Below are positions 1-5,442 of a DNA stretch of 9,633 bases, piece by piece. The stretch is from CAYSLU01 sp964431965 (GTDB lineage: Bacteria > Verrucomicrobiota > Kiritimatiellia > CAIKKV01 > CAYSLU01), in assembly GCA_964431965.1 (NCBI GenBank), contig CAYSLU010000135.1, forward strand, positions 1-9,633. The letters are read 5' to 3'. Numbering within the stretch: the first letter of the stretch is position 1; each line of letters begins with the position of its first letter. A model generated the notes under the pieces. The model saw only the letters and a program-made list of their open reading frames with translations. It was not told where the DNA came from and did no database searches. The position numbers were made by a program, and so were the translations under genes.

Positions 1-166
1 GCTGCGGGTTCACGTGGAAGGAGGGCGTCTTCTCCTTGTGGAACGGGCACAGGGCCTTGAAGTTCTGCCCGTTGCGCTGCAGGCGGAAGTACGTGCCGAT
101 GATGTCGGCGATGTCGCACCGGGCCCGTATGTCCTCTATCACCCGCTTGGAAATGACTCCCGCCAT
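1..166 (-). CDS. dnaG: DNA primase DnaG, N-terminal fragment (cut by left edge)
   Basis: This is the first 55 codons of bacterial DNA primase, which makes RNA primers at the replication fork. Reading down from the ATG at 166-164, the protein starts MAGVISKRVIEDIRARCDIA and continues through a GTYFRLQRNGQNFKA stretch to LCPFHKEKTPSFHVNPQ. This matches the N-terminal CHC2 zinc-binding domain. C40 and H43 are the first two zinc ligands; the later Cys pair, the TOPRIM catalytic domain and the DnaB-binding domain lie outside the window. The family normally begins with a few residues, then an I-x-D-(L/I) helix and D-I-x-D-(L/I)-I, as here, so the start is secure. The gene begins 13 nt after the CvpA-family stop, with only a weak GAGCG as possible ribosome binding site, so translation is probably coupled to the gene before it. 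The upstream neighbour is not rpsU, unlike the classic rpsU-dnaG-rpoD order. Confidence 0.95.
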   Translation of the reverse strand, partial: MAGVISKRVIEDIRARCDIADIIGTYFRLQRNGQNFKALCPFHKEKTPSFHVNPQ

Positions 167-179
167 ATCGTGTGCGCTC

Positions 180-716
180 TCAGATCCCGCCAGCCCCGCC
201 CTCGCCCCGCCCGAATGCCTCGCCCGACAGCATGCGCCCGACGTTCGGGTGCAGCTTCGGAAGCTCCCGGAGGATCGCCTGCCCCACCAGGGACCGCTTC
301 CCGAACAGCTCCCGGATGCGCGGGCTCGGGACCATGTTCAGCAGCAGAAACACCAGCACCACCATGACGAGCCAGAACGCCAGCCCGGCCACTCCGCCCG
401 TCACCCGCGCCAGATTCTGATCGAAGGTGAGGTGAAACATCCGGCTGATCACGTACCGAATGCTCGTCAGAACGACGAACGAGACGACCGCAATCGACAC
501 GAACGCCAGAATCCAAGCCCACCGGCCGGGCGCCGCCCCGCTCACGTACGGCGCCCAGGAGTCGCAGAACACGATCCCCAGCAACGCCGAAACCAGCACG
601 TTGAGCAAGCGCACCAGCTCGCCGGTGAGTCCGTGGCGAAGCCCCTGCACCAGCCCCAGCACCAGGAGCATCACGGCCAGGAGGTCGACGACTAGGGCCA
701 CCGTTGTGGGATGCAT
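180..716 (-). CDS. cvpA: CvpA-family integral membrane protein
   Basis: A 178-residue inner-membrane protein with four predicted hydrophobic segments at about residues 5-24, 33-51, 66-88 and 105-127, followed by a basic, probably cytoplasmic tail. The pattern of an early Asp in helix 1 (D11), a glycine-rich turn (GLVQGLRHGLTGEL, about 21-34) and a loop FDQNLARVTGGVAGL before helix 4 fits the CvpA / colicin V production family. That family is linked to colicin V export, envelope integrity and stress tolerance, but its molecular activity is unsettled. The ATG at 716 was chosen because helix 1 follows at once. An in-frame ATG at 797 would add 27 non-membrane residues and run back into the TPR gene. 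There is no clear ribosome binding site before 716. It lies 53 nt after the TPR gene and 13 nt before dnaG, so all three are probably cotranscribed. Confidence 0.85.
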   Translation of the reverse strand: MHPTTVALVVDLLAVMLLVLGLVQGLRHGLTGELVRLLNVLVSALLGIVFCDSWAPYVSGAAPGRWAWILAFVSIAVVSFVVLTSIRYVISRMFHLTFDQNLARVTGGVAGLAFWLVMVVLVFLLLNMVPSPRIRELFGKRSLVGQAILRELPKLHPNVGRMLSGEAFGRGEGGAGGI

Positions 717-727
717 GGATGCTGCCC

Positions 728-766
728 GGCTGCGCCCGTGGCGCCGCGCGGCTGCGCCCACGGCGC
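728..766 (-). repeat. Tandem pair of GC hairpins in the TPR-cvpA gap
   Basis: Two imperfect copies of a unit, GGCTGCGCCC followed by a short variable part and GGCGC, start at 728 and 750 (22-nt period). Each copy contains its own inverted repeat: GCGCC at 732-736 with GGCGC at 740-744, and GCGCC at 754-758 with GGCGC at 762-766, each closing a 3-nt loop. The three loop bases differ (CGT and CAC on the plus strand) while both stems are kept. The structures lie wholly between the TPR stop (770) and the CvpA-family start (716), in the mRNA leader of the latter. They could protect mRNA ends, attenuate translation or transcription of cvpA-dnaG, or be a chance product of high GC. No T tract follows, so this is not a standard intrinsic terminator. 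Confidence 0.5.
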
Positions 767-769
767 ATG

Positions 770-2038
770 TCACCGCGCGCGATTGTACTCCAGCCACCGC
801 CGCGCGTCCTTGGCCGCCTGCCCGTTGGGAGCCAGCTCAAGGTAGCGCGAGAAGTGTCGCCGCGTGTCCGTTAGCTTATCAGGGTGGCTCTGGTAAATCA
901 CGCCCAACACCAGGTGCGCGTCGGCGTAGTTCGGGTCAATCTGCAGCGCGGCGCTGAGCTCGTCGACCGCCGCCCGCTCCTGGCCCATATCCCTCAGGAC
1001 CAGCGCCAGGTTGTACCGCGTGTTCACCATGTCGGGCTTCAGCCGCAGCGCGTAGACGAAGCAGTCCCGCGCCTGCTCCCGCGCCTTCGTCGCCTGGTAG
1101 ACCAACCCCAGGTTGTAGTACGCGTTCAGGTAGGTGTCGTCCGATTCGATGGCTCGCGTGTAGTGGTAGATCGCCCGGTTCCAGTCGGATGCGCGCTGAT
1201 ACCCCGCGCCGCGCTCGAATGCGTCCACCGCCATCCGCGTGTCCGGCTTCGCCGGCTTCCGGAATACCAGCTTGGGCATGATGGCCGGCACCGGCGGCGT
1301 CTTGCCCCCCGCGGATCCGGTGCCCGCAGCCGCCCGCCCCGCCTCGGGTGACTCCGGGCTCCCCGCTCGCGCCTTGCCGACGGCGTCGCCGGGCGGCGCC
1401 GCCGCCAGCTCCTTGAGCGAACGGCGCGCCTCCTTCACGTACTCCGGGGAACCGCCCACCTCCAGGAACCGCTGGAAGTAGCGCGTCGCCTCCGCCGCGT
1501 CGTGATACGCGTCGCGGTTCAGCACCGCCATGTTGTACAGGGCCGGCCCGTAGAGCGGCTCGCGCCCCAAGGCGAACAGGAAGTACTCCCGCGCCGCATC
1601 GGGCCCGCTCGCCTTCATCTGCACGAGCCCCCACTGCGTGTAGATGCGGGCCAGCTTCGGCGCGCGGCGGCTCGCCCCGTCGAGGGCCTCGCCCGCCTCA
1701 ACCCAGCGCTCCATGCGCATGTAGACGCAGCCCAGATACTCCAGCGGCTGCGGGTCGGTCGGCGCGAGGGAGGCCGCCCGCTTGAACGATTCGGCGGCCA
1801 GTTCGAGCCGGCCCTGCTTCCAGTAGGCGATGCCCAGGTGACAGTTCGCCGATGCGTGATCCGGCCGGTCCTTCACCACGTCCTCGAACGCCTTCGCGGC
1901 GGCCGCCCAGTCGCCCTTCTGCATGGCGGCAATCCCCGCCTGGAACGGCGGGACGCTGGCCCGCCGGCCGCAGCCCGCTCCGCCCACACTCCCGGCGGCC
2001 AGCACGGCCACAGTCAGCACGATGGGGAAAAGCCTCAT
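770..2038 (-). CDS. Secreted or lipid-anchored TPR-repeat protein
   Basis: A 422-residue protein made almost entirely of tetratricopeptide repeats, which usually act as protein-protein scaffolds. Residues 1-22 form a signal sequence (MRLFPIVLTVAVLAAG core), and C23 could be lipidated, although GAGC is a poor lipobox because -3 is Gly. About five TPRs span residues 30-200, for example the unit starting PPFQAGIAAMQKGDWAAAAK. An Ala/Gly/Pro-rich linker covers about 213-270, and about four more TPRs span 272-407, including NAYYNLGLVYQATKAREQAR and ADAHLVLGVIYQS. The likely site is the periplasm or membrane surface. The ATG at 2038 is preceded by GAGGG (2044-2048) with 5-nt spacing and directly starts the signal peptide. 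The open frame continues upstream to 2245, but that part has no signal-like sequence and covers the promoter. It leads the probable TPR-cvpA-dnaG operon. The specific partner is unknown. Confidence 0.85.
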   Translation of the reverse strand: MRLFPIVLTVAVLAAGSVGGAGCGRRASVPPFQAGIAAMQKGDWAAAAKAFEDVVKDRPDHASANCHLGIAYWKQGRLELAAESFKRAASLAPTDPQPLEYLGCVYMRMERWVEAGEALDGASRRAPKLARIYTQWGLVQMKASGPDAAREYFLFALGREPLYGPALYNMAVLNRDAYHDAAEATRYFQRFLEVGGSPEYVKEARRSLKELAAAPPGDAVGKARAGSPESPEAGRAAAGTGSAGGKTPPVPAIMPKLVFRKPAKPDTRMAVDAFERGAGYQRASDWNRAIYHYTRAIESDDTYLNAYYNLGLVYQATKAREQARDCFVYALRLKPDMVNTRYNLALVLRDMGQERAAVDELSAALQIDPNYADAHLVLGVIYQSHPDKLTDTRRHFSRYLELAPNGQAAKDARRWLEYNRAR

Positions 2039-2101
2039 GGTTGCCCTCAAATCCGACGTCCGCGGCGGCGGCCGGAATGGCCACCCGCGTAACGCCCCGA
2101 A

Positions 2102-2131
2102 CAATACAGGAACAGCCGGAACGATGGCAAC
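2102..2131 (-). promoter_or_regulatory. Candidate sigma70-type promoter for TPR-cvpA-dnaG
   Basis: On the minus strand TTGCCA (2131-2126) is followed after 18 bp by TATTGT (2107-2102). These match the TTGACA and TATAAT consensus at 5 of 6 and 4 of 6 positions. Transcription would start near 2095, giving a leader of about 57 nt that contains the GAGGG ribosome binding site. The element stands out as AT-richer than the surrounding DNA. It supports the ATG at 2038 over any upstream start. Confidence 0.55.
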
Positions 2132-2280
2132 GCCGGATTGGCCGGAGCGGCGCACCGCAGCCGTCCCGCCCGGGGTGAAGTGATGCCGGGACCGCCTGCC
2201 CCCCTCGCCGGGCCCCGCTTCTCGCTGGCGGAGGACACCGCACATCGTGTAGCTTCTGGCGTGCGCCGGTCAGGCGCCGG

Positions 2281-2286
2281 AAGGAG
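2281..2286 (+). promoter_or_regulatory. Ribosome binding site fixing the GTG start of the UroD-like gene
   Basis: AAGGAG lies 6 nt before the GTG at 2293. It is a near-ideal anti-16S match and selects GTG as the start codon. No upstream in-frame start has comparable support. Another GTG at 2288 is out of frame and too close. Confidence 0.8.
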
Positions 2287-2292
2287 CGTGCC

Positions 2293-3441
2293 GTGCTGAC
2301 ACCCCGCGAAAACCTGTTCCGCGTGCTCCGCCACGAGATGCCCGAGTGGATCCCCCTCTGCGGCCACGTCGATCCGTACAACCAGCCGAACCGCGAAGGC
2401 ATGGATCCGGCGCTGGCCGAGGCGCTGCGCCACGTGCAGTGGAACGACGGAACCACCGTCACCTTCTCGCGGCACCTCGGGCTGGACGTCACGGACTACA
2501 TGCCCATGCCGGTGCGAACCGCCTACCGGACGGTGACATCCGAGACCCGCACGGACGGCGAGGACACGATCCAGGTCTGGCACACGCCGGCCGGCGATAT
2601 CCGGCAGGTCGTGCGCCAGTGCCGCGAGGACGGCACGTCCTACACGGTCGAGCACATGGTCAAGACTCCGAAGGACCTCGCCCCGCTCGCCTGCCTGTTC
2701 GAGGACGCCACCCACTCGCCCAATCCGAGCGAGCGCGACCGGATTGCCGCCCGGCGCACCCTCATCGGTGACGACGGCGTGATCATGTGCTTCATGGCCG
2801 GCACGCCGCTCGGCATGATGTACCGCCAGTACAGCGGCGTCGAGGCGCTGGCCTATCTCCATGCCGACGCGCCCGACGCGCTGCGCGACCTGTTCCGGGT
2901 CATGGAGCAGTCGTACCAGGCCCAGCTGAGGATCGCCCTCGACTCCGGACACGACATCTTCGTGGGCATGGACGACACGTCCACCAACACGATCTCCCCC
3001 GCGATGTTTGCGGAGTATAATCTTGCGCTCACCGACGAGCGCGCGGACCTCTGCCATGCCGCCGGCAAGATCTACTTCCACCACTCGTGCGGCCTCATCC
3101 ACGACCTGCTTCCGATCTACCGCCGCACGCGCATGGACGCCGTCCACGCCTTCACCGAGCCGCCCATCGGAAACGTAACCCTCGCGGACGGACGGCGGAT
3201 GCTCGGGGACCGGATCGCCATCATCGCCGGCATCGGCCCCATGGCCGACCCGGGCTGGGATATCGCCAAGATGAAGGAGGACGTGCGCCGGTCGTTCGCG
3301 CAGGTCATGCCGGGCGACAACACCGTCTTCAGCATCGCCGCCTACCCGCACCGCACGATGGCCGAGACCCGGCAGCTGGTCGACGAGTGCCGCCGCTACC
3401 AGCAGATCGAGCCCGCGCGCGCCGCGCCCGCGGCTCGGTAG
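2293..3441 (+). CDS. UroD-superfamily protein (methyltransferase-like, not HemE)
   Basis: A 382-residue soluble protein of the uroporphyrinogen decarboxylase / corrinoid methyltransferase superfamily (URO-D fold, MtaA/MtbA/CmuA-like). Recognisable segments are the N-terminal MLTPRENLFRVLRHEMPEWIP, which matches the usual R-x-x-x-x-x-L-x-G/H-x-x-P-D/E-x-x-P opening, GMDDTSTNTISPAMFAEY at about 225-242, and YFHHSCGLIHDLLP at about 261-274. In methyltransferase members the H-x-C pair (here H264 and C266) binds zinc for thiol methylation, with a third Cys near the C terminus. Here the matching place reads VFSIAAYPH (about 345-353), with Ala or Tyr where Cys would be expected, so the classical site may be incomplete. 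The arginine-rich substrate loop of true HemE (RQAGR) is absent, so heme synthesis is unlikely. No corrinoid protein gene is nearby. It is transcribed alone, converging on UPF0210. Exact substrate unknown. Confidence 0.85.
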   Translation: MLTPRENLFRVLRHEMPEWIPLCGHVDPYNQPNREGMDPALAEALRHVQWNDGTTVTFSRHLGLDVTDYMPMPVRTAYRTVTSETRTDGEDTIQVWHTPAGDIRQVVRQCREDGTSYTVEHMVKTPKDLAPLACLFEDATHSPNPSERDRIAARRTLIGDDGVIMCFMAGTPLGMMYRQYSGVEALAYLHADAPDALRDLFRVMEQSYQAQLRIALDSGHDIFVGMDDTSTNTISPAMFAEYNLALTDERADLCHAAGKIYFHHSCGLIHDLLPIYRRTRMDAVHAFTEPPIGNVTLADGRRMLGDRIAIIAGIGPMADPGWDIAKMKEDVRRSFAQVMPGDNTVFSIAAYPHRTMAETRQLVDECRRYQQIEPARAAPAAR

Positions 3442-3465
3442 AGGCCGGGCCGGGCCGGAGCGGGC
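3442..3465. other. Convergent 24-bp junction with GGCCG tandem repeat
   Basis: The stop codons of the UroD-like gene (plus) and the UPF0210 gene (minus) face each other across 24 bp. The core at 3443-3458 is three tandem copies of the self-complementary-rich unit GGCCG plus one G. GC-rich RNA from either strand could fold here, but no T tract follows in either direction, so an intrinsic terminator is not supported. Termination may be Rho-dependent or overlap the opposing gene. Confidence 0.4.
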
Positions 3466-4839
3466 TCAGTTGTTCAGCGAGTGCAGCGGGGCTGGGATGC
3501 GCCCGCCGTGGCGCACGAACTCGGAGGAAGACCCCGGGCAGCGCACCGGCAGGATGGCGCTCTCGCCGAAGAGACCGCCGAACACCGCCCGCTCGCCCGC
3601 CTTCTTGCCCGGCACCGGGATGATCCGCACGGCCGTGGTCTTGCTGTTCACGACACCGATCGCCATCTCGTCGGCGATGATCGCCGCAATCGTATCGGCA
3701 TCCGTGTCCCCCGGCACCGCAATCATGTCCAGCCCGACCGAGCAGACGCTGGTCATGGCCTCCAGCTTCTCGAGCCCGAGGTGCCCGGCCTCCACCGCCT
3801 CCGCGAGCGCGCGATCCTCGCACACCGGGATGAACGCGCCGGAGAGGCCGCCCACCGAGGACGATGCGAACATGCCGCCCTTCTTGACCGCGTCGTTCAG
3901 CATGGCCAGCGCGGCCGTGGACCCCGGGCCGCCGATGTGGCGCACGCCCATCGTCTGCAGGATCTCGCCCACGCTGTCGCCCACCACCGGGGTCGGGGCG
4001 AGCGACAGGTCCACAATCCCGAAGCTCACGCCCAGCACGGACGCCACTTCGCGACCGATCAGCTCGCCGACGCGCGTGACCCGGAAGGACGTCGTCTTGA
4101 TCTCCTCGGCCAGGGCGCCGAGGTTGATCCTGCCCCCGCCCGCCAGGAGCCGCTCGAGAGCCGACTTCACGACGCCGGGGCCGCTGACGCCGATGTTGAT
4201 CACGCACTCCGGCTCGCCGTAGCCCAGGTACGCGCCCGCCATGAACGGGTTGTCCTCCGGGACGTTCGCAAAGACCACCAGCTTCGCGCAGCCGAACCCG
4301 TCGCGGGCCGCCGTCCGCCGCGCGGTCTCGACGATCATCTCGGACACGCTCAGGATCGCATCCATGTTGATCCCGGCCTTCGTCGATGCCACGTTGACCG
4401 AGCTGCACACGTGCTCCGTGCCCGAGAGCACGTCCGGCAGCGACTCGATCAGCGCGCGCTCGCCCGCCGTGAAGCCCTTCTGCACCAGCGCCGTGTAGCC
4501 GCCGATGAAGTTGATCCGGACCTCCTTCGCGGCCTCGTCCAGCGCGCGCGCGATCTGGAGAAACCCCGCCGGCCCCTGCGACGCCGCCACCGCGCTGATC
4601 GGCGAAACGGCCAGGCGACGGTTCACGACCGGGATGCCGTACTTCGCCGACACCTCGTCGCAGACGGCCACCAGCCGGCCCGCCCGGTCCGCGATCTTCC
4701 GGCGGATCTTCCGGCAGACCTGCTCGACGTCCGGGCTCGCGCAGTCCAGCAGGTTCAGCCCCATCGTCACCGCGCGCACGTCCAGGTGCTCCCGCTGGAA
4801 CATCCCGATCGTCGCCATGATGTCTTCACAGCGCAGCAT
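3466..4839 (-). CDS. UPF0210 / DUF711 family protein (PFL-like fold)
   Basis: A 457-residue, full-length member of the UPF0210 family (DUF711, often labelled 'PFL family protein'). Landmarks are LDVRAVTMGLNLLDC at 19-33, INFIGGYTALVQKGF at 109-123, CSSVNVASTKAGINMDAI at 145-162, GECVINIGVSGPGVVK-like region at 210-225, TSVCSVGLDMIAVPGDT at 363-379, and the C terminus GGRIPAPLHSLNN. The fold resembles pyruvate formate-lyase type barrels, but the R-V-x-G-Y/F glycyl-radical motif is not present, so radical chemistry cannot be assumed. C33, C145 and C366 fall in conserved-looking blocks and are candidate functional residues. The reaction is unknown. The ATG at 4839 has GAGGTG 4-6 nt upstream, and the extra N-terminal residues look family-like, so it is preferred over the ATG at 4818. 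It starts 3 nt after the ACT gene stop, and the same pairing is known in Gram-positive bacteria such as Streptococcus pneumoniae. Confidence 0.92.
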   Translation of the reverse strand: MLRCEDIMATIGMFQREHLDVRAVTMGLNLLDCASPDVEQVCRKIRRKIADRAGRLVAVCDEVSAKYGIPVVNRRLAVSPISAVAASQGPAGFLQIARALDEAAKEVRINFIGGYTALVQKGFTAGERALIESLPDVLSGTEHVCSSVNVASTKAGINMDAILSVSEMIVETARRTAARDGFGCAKLVVFANVPEDNPFMAGAYLGYGEPECVINIGVSGPGVVKSALERLLAGGGRINLGALAEEIKTTSFRVTRVGELIGREVASVLGVSFGIVDLSLAPTPVVGDSVGEILQTMGVRHIGGPGSTAALAMLNDAVKKGGMFASSSVGGLSGAFIPVCEDRALAEAVEAGHLGLEKLEAMTSVCSVGLDMIAVPGDTDADTIAAIIADEMAIGVVNSKTTAVRIIPVPGKKAGERAVFGGLFGESAILPVRCPGSSSEFVRHGGRIPAPLHSLNN

Positions 4840-4842
4840 GGT

Positions 4843-5424
4843 TCACCTCGCCCGAATCCCCTTCTGCCGGAAATCGATCTCGTTCGTCGCCACAAAGATG
4901 TCCTCGTGCTGCAGGCGGATCAGCAGGTCGCTCCCCAGCGGCAGCGACTCCAGGTCGATCTGCAGCTGCCGGACGTCCATCGCGCGCGGGATGAGCACCT
5001 GGCTCACCATCACGAAGCTGTCGCCCTCCGTGTACGCATACAGGTCGACGATGTTGATGCTCCGGCTCGACAGGTACGAGCTGATGCGCGCGATCACGCC
5101 CGGGCGGTCCTTGCCCATGATCGTGATCACGAACTGGTCGCCGTCCACCGCGGACGCCTTCGCCGCCGCGTCCTCCCGGACCTTCACCGAGACCGACAGC
5201 TCGCCGGCCGCGCCCGACCCCTCCACGGCGCCCCGGACCTCGTCGATGCCGCGCGGCTCCGGAAAGCGGACCGTGAGGATGAACGTGAAGTAGCCGCGCA
5301 GCACCGTCTGGCTGAGCGCCTCCACGTTCCCGCGCAGGTCCAGGATCGCGCGGGTAACCCCCGCCACGATCCCCACCCGGTCGCGCGACATGACCGAAAT
5401 CACGAACCCCGTCGACTGCTGCAT
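4843..5424 (-). CDS. Double ACT-domain protein (UPF0237-like, GcvR-like)
   Basis: A 193-residue cytoplasmic protein with two ACT domains, which usually bind small ligands such as amino acids and control a partner. ACT1 spans about residues 6-82 (GFVISVMSRDRVGIVAGVTR) and ACT2 about 97-173 (QFVITIMGKDRPGVIARISS). Both have the D-R-x-G-(I/V) turn at the ligand-binding edge. The tail LIRLQHEDIFVATNEI matches the end typical of the one-domain UPF0237 proteins, so ACT2 is the likely counterpart of that family and ACT1 an added or duplicated copy. No catalytic or DNA-binding domain is seen, so a regulatory or structural role for the adjacent UPF0210 protein is the simplest inference. A purine-rich site (GAGGGGGAG) precedes the ATG by about 3 nt. 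The gene is 18 nt after the phosphoesterase and 3 nt before UPF0210, indicating cotranscription and probable translational coupling. Confidence 0.92.
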   Translation of the reverse strand: MQQSTGFVISVMSRDRVGIVAGVTRAILDLRGNVEALSQTVLRGYFTFILTVRFPEPRGIDEVRGAVEGSGAAGELSVSVKVREDAAAKASAVDGDQFVITIMGKDRPGVIARISSYLSSRSINIVDLYAYTEGDSFVMVSQVLIPRAMDVRQLQIDLESLPLGSDLLIRLQHEDIFVATNEIDFRQKGIRAR

Positions 5425-5442
5425 CGTCTCCCCCTCGCCGCA

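Larger units (their letters stand above)
2039..2292. other. Divergent intergenic region between TPR gene and UroD-like gene
   Basis: This 254-bp stretch separates two genes transcribed away from each other. It holds a good promoter for the TPR gene (2102-2131) and the ribosome binding sites for both genes. No sigma70-like -35/-10 pair could be picked with confidence for the plus-strand gene; the only less GC-rich patch near its start is around 2241-2256 (CACATCGTGTAGCTTC). No convincing coding sequence, RNA gene or long palindrome was seen. The frames that stay open across it are extensions of flanking genes in GC-rich DNA. Confidence 0.6.

Noticed and set aside
717..797. Longer start for the CvpA-family protein at 797
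   Set aside because: It would overlap the TPR gene and add 27 Arg/Ala-rich residues ahead of a first helix that already follows directly after the Met at 716.
2039..2245. N-terminal extension of the TPR protein by 69 residues
   Set aside because: The added residues are not signal-like, the extension covers the candidate promoter, and the ATG at 2038 has a good ribosome binding site and directly begins a signal peptide.
2047..3351. A 434-codon minus-strand open frame opposite the UroD-like gene
   Set aside because: It is antisense to a clear family member, has His/Arg/Val-rich low-complexity composition, and would run through the TPR promoter.
2293..3441. Annotation as heme-pathway uroporphyrinogen decarboxylase (HemE)
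   Set aside because: The RQAGR substrate loop near the N terminus is missing, while the H-x-C-G pair of methyltransferase-type members is present.
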